A DNA stretch of 64,000 nt from Megalopta genalis (lineage: Eukaryota > Arthropoda > Insecta > Hymenoptera > Halictidae). The notes beneath the pieces are model-generated. The model saw only the letters and a program-made list of their open reading frames with translations, was not told the origin of the DNA and did no database searches. Below are positions 13,769 through 25,420 of the stretch, piece by piece. Made by a program: the position numbers and the translations under genes. The stretch lies in NCBI RefSeq assembly GCF_051020955.1, contig NC_135014.1, positions 1,364,001-1,428,000 on the forward strand, given 5' to 3'. Positions within the stretch are counted from its first letter, which is position 1; each line of letters opens with the position of its first letter.

Positions 13769-16700
13769 TCAGCTCTTTAAACTATTCAACAGTTTCATAG
13801 TGATTTGTGTTCGAGATTTTAAAGATCCGCAGCTTTGCACGAGACTAGCTTGTCCATATTTTATTATCGTTGCATGTACATCGTCTTCAGTATTATCTAG
13901 TCCTGTATTTATTTGATACTTTTCGAATTCAGTCAGCACCGAATCTAAATTCTGAATCCTTTTCGCAAGTAATGCTGAAATATCTTTCCAGCTCTAGAAT
14001 CGAATAATGGAAATATAAATTAGTAATACTTTTAAATGCAATGTGCTTAATTCATATGATACTTCAGTGAACTGTCTTACATGATCGTTATCTTCCAACG
14101 AAACTGATTCTATTCCTTTGCAATACTTCTTTTTATTTTTCTTCTGCGAAGTTTGAGGTTGTAATCGAGTGGCATACATGGTACACATGGCACTAATAAT
14201 TGCAAGAGATTCGCTACACGTGGATGCTCTCAATAGAAAATGTTTAAAAGATACTGAAGTATCTTTTTCAGGAATATTTATCGTCTGGAGGCATGGAGAC
14301 TCTCGCAGCATCTCGATACATTCAAAGTCAGGATAACGTGATCGAGACAGCGATTCCGCCAACTGAGCAATTGTCTTCAACTGCCAAGAATAATGAGCTT
14401 CTCGCAATCTTTCCACCGCATCCGTAGGAACCAATATTTTACACGGTCTATTCTTCTTTCCTTCTGATTCGAACGGATTCAGAGTCAGAGGTATTTGTTC
14501 ATTATCTAGCTGTTTCAATTCGCTAGATAGTCGATTTAAAAGCAAAGAAGAATCTGGCATTGCACATGCTGCTAAAATTTTCAGTATTAAATTCCTTGCG
14601 ACAAGTAATCTTAACATACATTCGCGTGTTTCATTTTGCATTCTCGGGTCTACTTCGTTCTCTGTCAATGGTTCCCATCCACAAACGACCTGTTAAAATA
14701 AAACGAATTGCATCTTCGAAATCGTCTGTCTCCATTTCAAAATGCGAAGTTAGTATTACCTTCAAATCACGATTATCTCGCAGGGCATTCAAACGCACTG
14801 AATCTTCGTCCGGTTGAATATGCATATTATTTATAGTAGAAAATAGGGACGCGGGTCTGTCACACCAACTTAATTCCAGAAGCATCTTATCCATTGTAGT
14901 CATAACGAAATGAAAGGAATTCTCCAAACGCTCTCGCAACTCCACAAATTCTTGAATTTTTACAAAACTTCCATATTTATAGGCGAACGTTAGGTGATCT
15001 GCGCTCTGGTTCCATATTAGAATTAATACAACATTATAAATTAGGTTCGAAGTAATATTTTGGTTTTTAAAATTCTATGCTATATTAATACATACATCTT
15101 TGCAGTTTGCGACGAAAAACTTATTGGAAATCTCTAAAGCTGCAGAAGCCGCGAAAAGGTGACCGAGCGGAGCTAGCATTGGAGCAAGTAAATGACCCAG
15201 AGAATCTAACTGAATATGTTTAACATCTAATAACGTAAATATATGATATCCTGCCCCTACTAATCCGGCCTCCAAATATATTCGCACAAGTAAAATTTTT
15301 ATGTGAAAATTTGCAGGACTTGATAATAAACCGCGCTCTAATATTGACATAGCCCTACAAAAGCATTTTATAGTTTTATTACATAATCAATAATCTAGTT
15401 AAATCAATTTTGTTAGAGATATTATCACCTGTAGAGATAAGATGCGTCATCGGTATTGCTCCACAGTTCATGCAATAAATGTGTAGCTAAAAGGATGTAA
15501 GAATCCGCAGGACAAAAATCTGTTGGTAATCTTCCTTGAATTGGACATAATACATTACCCTTTTCATATAATACACATAGTCGTTCTACTAGTTGCTTTT
15601 GTTCATCTATAGATACGTTGGGGGAATGATGCAAACCACAGATACGACGCAATTGTTCAAAATGAATATGACGTCGCATTTGCTGCACAGTTAATGGAAA
15701 TCCGTCTGGTTCGACATCCAACTCTTCTTCCTCTATCTAAAAAAAAATATGAAAGTACTTTGTAATTAGAAACAGGAGCTGAAAAGCAACACACTTCGAG
15801 ATCCTGTAACATACCTTTCGAAGCAATTCTAACTTGTCTACATGTGTTAATAAATTTAAGTACAGCCGTAAGTCTTCAACTACACAGTCTTTTTCTCCAA
15901 ACCATAAGAAATACTGATGCATTAGATTTATTACTTCAGTAGTATTCTCAATGATTCCTTTGCTTTGAGTACTCTTGTATAATTCAAACTGAGCCAAGTA
16001 TGGAGCTCTGACTTCTTTTTCTGATGTATTTATAATGTTCTTAAAGAATTCTAAACATTCTTCAGATTTTTGAAATTTCAAGGCCGCAGCAAGATAATCT
16101 TTATAATATGCCCAATTGTCTATACTTCTCGAAATATATAAAAACACATAATAATATATAATACCACAATATTATGTTTGGAAATTATAACAATATATTG
16201 TACTCACTTTTCGTTGATAAGTTCTTTATATGCATTTGCTGCTTCAGGAAAGCGTTCCAATTTTAATAATAGAGCTGCTTTTGCTTGTGAAATGGGCGAA
16301 AGATGTATAGCTAAGGGTCCAGAGAGAACATTTAGCATCTCTTCACTTTTACCTTGAAGCTCCAATATCATTAAATATAGTTGGACTTCTTGTTCTGCTT
16401 CCATTTTACCTTCTTCAATTATTTTCAACACCTTGTTACCAAATTACATGGTTATTAAAATGTTATTTAATATAATCTACCCACTATAAAAGGTTGTTAA
16501 TTGAAATATAATTTACAAACCATTCTTTCTGCTAAAGGTAAAATAACTGTTTTCGCTAATTTTTCTTCTGCATGTATAGCCTGCATAACTATACTCATCA
16601 CAGCCCAAAAATAATAAGGATTTTTTGGTTTTAATTTGTACAAGGCAAGCGCTGTTTGTTGTTGTTTTTTGTAATCTCCAAGACGTACATAGGACATAAA

Positions 16701-17265
16701 AAGATGCGTTAATAATTCCTCATTATTCGGATCTGCTTTGGCCGCAGCCTCGTATACCTCACTAATTTTGTTCGCTATAAACAAATGTATCTAAAGTTAT
16801 ACTTTAATAATATATTTTTATAAACTCCATATTTTGAGAACTAATCAAGCTTACGTTGATGTATTTCTCTGTAACAAATGCTCATAACCTGTAGAGTAGA
16901 GTCCTCACAGGGTATCTTTGAGCGTACTTTATCCATAATAACCTGACACTCATTTTCTTTACCCAATCGCAATAAAGCCAAAGCTTTAAGCATTTGGGCA
17001 CATTGATTGCTTGGGTGTTTCTTAAGCACCTTATCTGCTTCTTGCAGTGCTTTCTTATTGTTTCCATTATCCAACCAATCTAAAATGCGTAATACAATGA
17101 TATTACATAACCTCATCACCGGTTAAATATCTCTAATAAATACTTATGCAGCTTGAAAAATGGAAACATTTTATTAACGTTAAAAATATAATTAGCACAC
17201 TTGCCATATATCCGACGTAACCGACGTTCGTTAACAGTACTTTCCACATGGGCTTTAGACGCCAT
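13769..17265 (-). CDS. Naa25: N-alpha-acetyltransferase 25, NatB auxiliary subunit (psidin/MDM20 homologue)
   Basis: NAA25 is the ribosome-anchoring auxiliary subunit of the NatB complex, which acetylates Met-Asp/Glu/Asn N-termini; the Drosophila homologue is psidin. Ten exons fit in phase: 17265-17205, 17079-16855, 16774-16521, 16431-16208, 16127-15815, 15736-15429, 15354-15096, 15005-14760, 14689-14030 and 13993-13769. They sum to 924 aa, close to the 950-970 aa usual for the family. The N-terminus MASKAHVESTVNERRLRRIY leads into TPR-like helices (LDNGNNKKALQEADKVLKKH, ALALLRLGK), which continue to about residue 400. Intron 1 must begin with GC (G then GCAAGT), because the only nearby GT gives a stop. 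Intron 8 is only 70 nt and lies inside a frame that happens to stay open. RPA2 lies downstream on the same strand. Confidence 0.95.
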
Positions 17266-18099
17266 GATACTTTTTATGGTAATTTTAAATCAACAAACCG
17301 AAAGAGCAAACATTCCTTCGTCGAGTGCATTATGATATCATAAGGCAGATTTACAATAATTTTTATACTACGTGACTGATTTCACGATTTGTACAACATA
17401 CAATATAAAACCTAAAACTGTAAGCATAAATATCTGTAATCTTTAAATTAATCGTTAAAGAAAGATATTATACATGTGTAATATTTTTACGTATGTATAT
17501 TTACATGTATTGTTCTACACAACTTGTGTAAAAAACAAGTTTTACGTTTAACAATATGTTATATTGTTAAATTGCATAGAATTGCTTCAATAAATTGAAT
17601 ACATGAATATTTCTAACTTTAAATTCTTGTTTATTTAAAAATTAGAACTTAATCAACAAAACAAGTTTCGCAGATGATCTGTCTCTTACAAAAAATTATT
17701 AAATTATGAATTGTAATTTATTAATTATAACTTGTTAAAACATAGAATTTGCTTTTATGAAACACTTTCAAGTTTTATCGTCAAATCACAAAAACAACTT
17801 TTTCTTTCAAAAGTGAAACTTCAATTTTTCTCTGATACTGTACGCATATATTCCTCGAAACCTGTCACTACGGGGAGCCACACAATTAAGAATTCGATGT
17901 GTACGTAACACTTTCTTTCCTACATATAAAAATATTCTATGACAAAACCAATTTGTGATTATAAATTCGCGCGCGAAATATCGATCCTCGTTTAATATTT
18001 CACGAGTTGTCGTTTGTCAGAAAACATTTATAATGACAACATTCGTTCCTGTAAAAGTATCAGTCAAGCAGTGATATTCTAGCAAAAGTATCAGTTAGG
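17266..18099. other. Naa25 5' flank
   Basis: AT-rich DNA upstream of the minus-strand Naa25 start. I see no coding frame or clear element here. Confidence 0.5.
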
Positions 18100-18186
18100 T
18101 ATCGATATTTTAAAGTAAGTATTGAAGAGATATCGATACGATTCAGTATTGGATTGAAATTGGTCAATTGGTATCGATAGATATCG
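18100..18186. promoter_or_regulatory. Cluster of three perfect TATCGATA (DRE/DREF-type) sites
   Basis: TATCGATA occurs at 18100-18107, 18131-18138 and 18172-18179, with further ATCGAT cores at 17980 and 18183. In flies this octamer is the DREF site of housekeeping and replication promoters. Here it lies 160-240 bp before the start of the RPA2-like pseudogene, where a replication-gene promoter would be expected. The surrounding GATATT-rich sequence could instead be a decayed simple repeat. Confidence 0.5.
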
Positions 18187-18340
18187 ATGCGATATTAATA
18201 TTATCCGATATTATCCGATATATCCGTTATTTCACGGACACACCACGCGCTGCGTTGCCTGTCCTATTTTTTCGCGTAACTGTTTTACGCGAACACGTTG
18301 GTGTTGATTGCACTTAATTCTGAGCCCTGGACATAAAATC

Positions 18341-19150
18341 ATGTGTTCTTCGTATGGTAACTTTAGTAACAATATTAATGAAACCTATATTAGACGAAAG
18401 ATTGTAGTCCCTGTAATGATAAAAGGATTGCGTACTGTTTCTTTTAACGAGAATGAATGTGGGATTATATTGTCGTCCCCTGCGCGGATATTTACATTTC
18501 TTGGTATAGTGCGAGATATTAAAGAAATCGCAAAAAATATCTTATATTCTTGAAGATTCTACAACTTCCGTATCTTTTGTTTTGATTTATTAATATTTAT
18601 GTATATGTATATATATTTTCTGTATATGTATTTAGGTGCAATAAAAGCGATACAATGGTTCGAAAAAGGTAAACGAACATCACACGTTGCTATGAAGATG
18701 AATACGTACGTTCGCATTTTTGGGGTTCTCTCCTGTCAGGGAATAGGCGACAACCGACATATTAATATTTTACATATACGGCCATTAGAAAATATAAATG
18801 AGTTGACAAATCATTTTCTCGAGGTTATTTATTATATAAATAATATTAGGTAAAAACGAGGTATATTTATTATATAAATATAATATTATGTAAAGCAAAT
18901 GAGAAAGTAGATAATGGGCCAAATCGTTGTGATGTCGAAATGAAAGAAAAATAATTTGATTTTGAAAATAATTTTGATTTTGAGATCTAAAATTGAAAAC
19001 CTAAAGCCAAATATAATTTTGCCAAAGATTGATAATATAATATTACATGTACTGAATGTTTTGTTACAAGATAATTTTTTTTTTGTTATAAGACGTTTAT
19101 TAAAAGATTATCTTTTTGCTTTCTTTTATATAGATATTGTATACTATTAG
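18341..19150 (+). pseudogene. Degenerate RPA2 paralogue, intron-containing
   Basis: The 5' part (from ATG 18341) encodes IVVPVMIKGLR and TFLGIVRDIKE. The second part, after an acceptor at 18635, encodes NTYVRIFGVLS and ENINELTNHFLEVIYY. A third block near 19000-19050 reads KPNIILPKIDNIILHVL. These match the OB fold and winged helix of the RPA2 gene at 11.8-12.7 kb in the same order. The frame is broken: a run of six A at 18532-18537 shifts it, so the uncorrected frame ends at TGA 18551-18553, while the neighbouring frame continues as YILEDSTTS, the counterpart of YEIEDETG. The donor (GT at 18570) is then one base out of phase with the acceptor. A further stop follows NNIR at 18853. The intron sits at the same place as in RPA2, so this is a DNA-level copy rather than a retrocopy. 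Most likely it is a pseudogene. Confidence 0.8.
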
Positions 19151-19280
19151 GGCATTAAATATATTTTTGTATACACTAATTCTTGTTTCTATTAATATAA
19201 AATTTCAATGAGTTCAATCAGATAGTGTAGATTCCATACAATTATTTTTTCCATTTTGCCTTTCCACGTACACATATGTG

Positions 19281-19397
19281 TAGTCCTGACGCGGCAAGAA
19301 GGCACCTTTGTGTTTACTACATAGCTACGGCAGTGGAGCAGTTAGTAAGAGGGGGAATGTAAACATCAAGGTGCCTTCTTGTCGTGTGAGGACTATA
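19281..19397. repeat. Imperfect inverted repeat (hairpin) in the GPN3 5' flank
   Basis: The arm 19281-19317 (containing GGCAAGAAGGCACCTT) is matched by its reverse complement at 19359-19397 (AAGGTGCCTTCTTGTCG), with about 41 nt between them. The arms are about 37 nt with a few mismatches. It may be the remains of a fold-back transposon or a transcribed hairpin. I see no coding role. Confidence 0.6.
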
Positions 19398-19751
19398 GAT
19401 AGGTATATACTATACTGTAATGGGACTTATTTTTGCACGCTTTTCCTACTTCCTAAGCTGACTCACACATCCCCATCATTTTACTGCGCATCCAATCCGT
19501 AATGGATCCTGTCTTAGCAGTGATTCGTCACCCAAACAGAGCAAAGAAAATTTATATATCTACCCTCGCTAATGGATCAAGCTGCGACCTGGAGGTGTAC
19601 AGAAGTAGGACCCATTCTTGTAAGCATGAATAACGAACATAACCTAAATAAACTAACCTTATCACATCTAGAATCAACAGATTTGGTATAATATCACACA
19701 TGGTGAAACGAAAATATAATTGATGACTTACTTAATAATAATCAATTAAAA
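19398..19751. promoter_or_regulatory. GPN3 5' flank/promoter region
   Basis: About 350 bp with no gene. It contains two TAACCT motifs at 19640-19645 and 19654-19659. The likely TSS lies here because the coding start is at 19752; no sharper core element is clear. Confidence 0.4.
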
Positions 19752-20829
19752 ATGAGATATGCACAACTTGTAATGGGACCAGCTGGCAGTGGAAAGGTAT
19801 TTCTTTCTTTTTACATATAAATACATAACTCAAGATTATTTAAACATTGAATATAGGAATGAAACAAGAAACGTCTAAATTAATTCGCAATGATATTATA
19901 ATAAAACATACTCTTATTACCGATAAACATTTGAGAATATAGTAATGAATTTTATATATTTCTTAACAGTCCACGTATTGTTCTGCTATGCAACAACATG
20001 CAGCCAACGAAGGAAAAGTGATTGAAATAGTAAATTTAGACCCCGCAGCTGAATATTTTGATTATGAACCTTTAGTAGATATAAGAGAATTAATTCAATT
20101 AGATGATGCCATGGAGGATGATGAATTACGATTTGGACCCAATGGTGGTCTTGTGTTTTGCATGGAGTAAGTTTATAAATTAACATTTGAAGACCATATG
20201 TATTATCGAATTTGCATTTATTCCTAAATTTGGTTTATAGGTACTTGTTAGAAAATTCATCGTGGCTAGAAGAAAAGTTAGGAGACGTGGACGATGATTA
20301 TATTATTTTTGATTGTCCTGGTCAAATAGAATTATACACACATATGACGGTTATTCGCCAGTTAATAACAGTATTACAAAATCTCAATTTTCGTATGTGT
20401 GGAATTTTTCTAATGGATAGTCAGTTTATGATTGATGGATCAAAATTTCTGTCTGGTACAATGGCTGCGCTTAGTGTTATGATTAATTTAGAATTATCAC
20501 ATATTAATATCCTTAGTAAAATGGATTTATTATCTAAATCTGCGCGGAAACAATTAGATAAGTACTTAGAACCTGATCCGCATAGTTTATTAACAGATAT
20601 GCAACAAGATTCTTGGAATGAAAAATATCGAAATCTCACAGAGGCTATAGGAAGACTTATAGAAGACTATAGTCTTGTACGTTTTTACCCATTAAATATA
20701 AGGAATGAAGAAAGCATGGCAGATATTAAACTAACTATTGATAATATTATTCAATATGGTGAAGATGCTGATGTTAAAATTAGAGATTTTGACGAACCAG
20801 AGAATGACGATGGAGATGAAAATTTGTAA
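19752..20829 (+). CDS. GPN3: GPN-loop GTPase 3
   Basis: GPN3 is a cytosolic GTPase that, with GPN1, is needed for assembly and nuclear import of RNA polymerase II. Three exons, 19752-19796, 19970-20166 and 20241-20829, join in phase to give 276 aa (human 284). Visible motifs are MRYAQLVMGPAGSGK followed by ST (P-loop, residues 9-17, split exactly by intron 1), the family-defining Gly-Pro-Asn at residues 71-73, DCPGQIELYTHM (G3, about 105) and SKMDLLS (G4, NKxD equivalent). The C-terminus is acidic (EPENDDGDENL). The start is the first in-frame ATG and matches the usual N-terminus. The 3' end is 170 bp from the convergent PHF12 stop. Confidence 0.96.
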
Positions 20830-21002
20830 AATAATTCTATTTAATAAATTATTTTTATAAAATGTTTCTTTGTAACTTGTTTCTTAGTGTGTTGGTGGGA
20901 AAGTAGAATTGAATTAAATAAATTTGCTTCATTAATTTAATTATTTTTAGCTTAAGAAAATATCTGTACATGAAAATGATGAAATATTTACAATGCGAGA
21001 TT

Positions 21003-24000
21003 TCACCGTTCCAAATGTGCATTCATCGTATTAAACACGAATAATAGGCATCCAAAAGCTAGCGTTGATCCATGAGCAATAATAGCACTTCCCTCCCAGC
21101 CTTCTTCTAAATTATCCATATTCCCGGCTTCTGGGAATCTTGTTAAATTACATTTGCATAATACTCTTTTTCTTTCTGTCTGTTCTTGGGAAAGTAATAC
21201 TTTTTCTTTTATTATAGCTTTCACTGCCTCTGTTGTTTTCTGTTCTTTTGTTACCAGCTGTATTTTCTCATCAGTTTCTTCTTTTACTTGTTCTGTAGCT
21301 ACATCGCTATAATTACAAGAATAAAGTACGTTATCAACTACAGTTCCATATTCGCTATAGTTTAATAGTTCATAACGTTTTGTACTCTGCAAGTAAAAAC
21401 GTGCAAATGATTACAATTACATTACACATATTTTAAATTTGTCGTAAGATGTGTAATTTTAGCGTAAAACTGATTGAATACTTTTTAAATATTATTACCT
21501 CGTCAAAGAAAATAATTGCATGCTTTGAAGATATAAAGCTGCAATTACCATATTCTGATAAAACTAAATCACAGTTTGGGCCACTTCCTATAGTTAATGT
21601 TTTATGAATCATAAAAATCGGTGGTTTGGGTTTATGATTTAAAGAAAACAAGGCTGCTCTTGCCATCGTATGACAATTGATCGGGTGATAATTTTCTCCA
21701 TCTGTGTCGAGCAGTTGTTCTAATCGTTGCAGCGCTAATGCTTCCAATACTGGTCTTTCAAGTAACTGTACACCTTCTTTTATGTTGTAACCAAAATGTT
21801 CTGCACAGTACTCAACACTACCATCGTCTATACAACTATTTTCATTTATACTTTCTTCTCCTACTTTTTCTATACAATTTGTTTCACTACTTATTTCATC
21901 CTTATTTATTTCTTCTTTTATTTCATTATTCTGTTCTACCTCTTCTTCTATCTCCATCTGCTCTTCTGTTTTCTTTATTTCTGTGTATTCAACTTTAAGA
22001 GTTCTACAATCATTATTTTCTGCATCTTGCTTTTTAGTGCTCTTATTTACCGATCGTATGACAGTATCATGGTAAAATCGTATAGGATCTAATTCTGGCG
22101 GATGCTCGTAATGGAATTTCACAGAACAGGGAACTTTTACTCTTGTTCTACCTTCTAATCTAACTTTAGTACGAAAAAGTGGGTTTGTTGTGCGTGCTTT
22201 ACGCAAAAAATCTAATTTTACTGCATGTTGATCTATACGTTGATTGGCATATTTATCCCAAAGTTTAATACGTTCTGTTACCCTGCAAGATGTCAATAAA
22301 TTTTGGTCTATAAAATGATTCGGATGATTAGGACACATCCATCTACCGATAGGAAAAGCTGTAAGTGGAGGATCCAAACAATCTTGATGAAAATACAATG
22401 GACAGTAATCACATGCGATTAATGGTGCTTTTCGGCAGCTACGCCCACATTCAAAGCACAAACGTGCTGGTAAAGGTACCATTAAATTACTGTCTAAGCA
22501 ATGATTTCTTCCTGCTAATAAAAAAGGTATTATTATTTGTACAAGGATATACGTACAATTTTCTTCTGATAAGAAATAACATATACATACCATTGGTATT
22601 TCCGCTTTGCTGCTTTCCTCTTCTACCCGAAACATAATCTACTTTATTGCTACCAGGAAACATTATTGGTAATTGCAATTCCTTAGGCAATTCGAACTCT
22701 CTAGGATTAACTAGAGAGGCTGCCAAAGCTAGTACCTCTAAAGCAGATTTTTTTTTATTCTTTTCATTGCCTTTGCTATCCAAAAGATTTCTTTTTGATG
22801 CACACCGGCAAGCATAACATAACCATTCTCCATTAGGAATGTCTGCTGGATCAACTGGTGGATAACTACAAATAATTGTTTCATCTTTATTTAAAATGTA
22901 TTTTTTTATTATCACACAATTGCAGTGAAAATTCAACATAAAAATGTAATGTATATTGTTTATACATAAAAAGATTGTTATCGATACTGAGTAATTTAAA
23001 AATTTTGTTCACAAACTTATATAGGCATAAGTATATTACGCATCAGAAGTAAGAAGATATTCCTACATAAATGGGATCACAAACCTTCTATTTTGAATAT
23101 GCAACCACTTTAAATTATAGTATAAATTATGTTAGACAATTCTGGATCAGATACAAATACTTAAAAAATTGTAAATACTAGTTTTACAGTCTTAAAAATA
23201 GAGAGCAATTGCTGATGGAAACTATACACATATATACATTTTCTCTGTAGTTCTGTTAATGAAAATGTATACTTGGATCTCTCTGGCTTCATGTAGATTA
23301 TTCCCAGTTATATAATTTCATAATTAATAACAATTGCAAAAAATTCTGCAACCGCTGCACAAAAAAATTTAGAGATATATGAATGAAAATAACTTCTATC
23401 CACAATATAGATGTTTTTATATGAAATAGAATCAAATTTCATTTTCATAATAATCACAATTGGATCAATAAAAATGGAAGTGTAATTATACTATCTAACG
23501 AATGTTAACTTCTTTTGCATTTTAATAACCAAGTTTTCAGTTCTTTAGAGATAATAGCAAAATTTTGTATTTATTAAAAATAAATTCTCTTAGATGAGAA
23601 AAAAATAATAGCATATATCTTATTATAATCAAACATAGTTATAATTCATCTTAATTTATGAAGTGTGTTTACTTAAGTTATGACGGAGACATCAGACTTA
23701 AATCAAACTGATCTTTAATTACGAAATTACTTAAAGCTTTTAGTGGTTGCTCTTTCATAAAACATTTCTCAAAAATTGGAAAATTTATACGCATATAAAC
23801 GTTATGACATATTATGTCAAAATTTGATGTATAGAACATTTCAAATATCTACTATGTAATTAATCATGCATTTAATTAAACTATCTATATTTAAGGCAGA
23901 AAAGGTTTTTAACTCCAGATATTAAAAATTTTGTTCCAGATCTGAAGTGTAAATATGTCAAGGAATCTTTTCTAAATTTTAAAGTGTCTTATATATATTA

Positions 24001-24962
24001 AAAAATACAGTTACAGTATTACAAATCTGTTATTGATTAATCAATAAATTTCGTTACAATCACATACTAATAACTAAACGAAATTTATTTTTCAATTTAT
24101 TCATTTATTATCCAATTATTAAACCTATTATTACAATTCTCTACAAGTCACAGAAGAAATTGAAACATGCAACATTTTATATCAAAAAGAATTATGAAAT
24201 TTATATACATCTATACGAAACTATATTGTGTACTATATTAGCTTCTAATATTTACAAGTCTAACAAATCATTTAACAACTTACATTTTATGAATAAACAA
24301 TAGAATTTACAAACTTGTATAGTAGCTAATAAAGCGAATAATAAATTATACTACAGTACTTTAAGAATACGTCAAACTTTCCATGGTAAATATATTAACA
24401 TTCCATATGATCTTTTAACTCCGTTAAACTATTCTCACTGAACTATTAAAGATTGAAAATTAATCAACTCTTAAAATATGTAAAATACGTGCATTTTCTT
24501 ACATATCCAAGAATCTTAAAAGAATAAATATGAATAAATGATTCCTGAATAGCACGATCTATGACATCAGTACTAAGCTGACCTTTTTGTTATTTGAAAA
24601 AGCCTTAAACTCACTGGCATTGTAAATGGTATGATGCAGGACATTTATCACAGCATATTAGTTCTCCCCCATCTCTACAAGCATCACAGATATCGCGATT
24701 ATGACCTCGTCCACGTCTTTTAAAGTATGGATGTTTCTTTTCTTCTTTGTCCTTTTTACTTTTTGCTGCCTTTGAATCCTCCGATACAGGCGGTGCTATA
24801 AGCGCTTGAATTTGCTAAAAAAATGCGAGCGTCACGAATATGATAATACTTTTACAATTATACATTGAAAACATTTTCAGTTTCAGAATAGTTCATATTT
24901 TTTTTATTACTTACTGGCATTAGACCTCCTATCATTGGAAAACCGTATTCTACAGTCCCCAT
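21003..24962 (-). CDS. PHF12: PHD finger protein 12 homologue (Pf1; PHD-PHD-FHA)
   Basis: PHF12/Pf1 is a chromatin reader that links Sin3-type deacetylase complexes to MRG15-marked genes. Five exons, 24962-24915, 24814-24615, 22865-22591, 22511-21499 and 21386-21003, sum exactly to 639 aa, shorter than human (about 1000). The N-terminus GGLMP plus QIQALIAPP matches the family's first motif. PHD1 is split by the 1.75-kb intron: ICDACRDGGELICCDKCP then PNGEWLCYACRC. PHD2 is LCFECGRSCRKAPLIACDYC through HQDCLDPPLTAFPIGRWMCP (about 190-240). An acidic Glu-rich linker precedes an FHA domain (LTIGSGPNCDLVLSEYG, SSKHAIIFFDE, about 470-540). The short C-terminus ends in a hydrophobic patch (STLAFGCLLFVF). 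The start is the first Met giving the conserved N-terminus. The long intron 22866-24614 is AT-rich and empty. Confidence 0.95.
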
Positions 24963-25187
24963 TTTGAAGCAAGTTTCGATCTTGTAAAGGCCTGAAGAGG
25001 TTTTTATTAATTTTTCTTTTAGAACCGCATAATATTTATTTGATTAGGAACAATAGATCTACCCCTACTTTCTATTTTTCATATCTAAGTTGGTTATGTT
25101 TAAAACATAGATGAAGAATATACTAGATACGCCAGTGGTATCCACCCTTAGATCAAGGGTCTGAGGCGATCCTGTTTGTTGTACATG

Positions 25188-25420
25188 GTGTGTGGGCGAT
25201 TGCAGTGCCTTTTTTGGAGAATGAACGAAGCTCCGTGCGATGTTTTTGTACAGCGCCAATTAGAATAGCGACAAAACGTTTAAACTGTTAGCCAAATTAC
25301 CGACAGTCGATTTTGGCCAACAGTTTCACCGTTTTGCCACTTCCCCAATTGGCGCTGTACGGACATCGAACGGAGCTTCATATCTTTCTCTAAAGGAGGC
25401 GCCACAGTCGTCCACACACG
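25188..25420. repeat. Fold-back element: 110-bp arms, 13-bp loop
   Basis: Positions 25188-25297 are an imperfect reverse complement of 25311-25420, symmetrical about 25304. Matching blocks are GTACAGCGCCAATT (about 25248-25261) with AATTGGCGCTGTAC (about 25347-25360), GAAGCTCCG with CGGAGCTTC, and ACTGTTAGCCAAA with TTTGGCCAACAGT. It lies 230 bp upstream of the PHF12 start. No transposase frame is seen; it is probably a fold-back MITE or a head-to-head duplication. Confidence 0.75.

Noticed and set aside
21738..22092. Phe/Leu/Tyr-rich plus-strand frames that look like membrane proteins
   Set aside because: Antisense to the Glu-rich linker of PHF12; GAA/GAG reads as TTC/CTC on the other strand.
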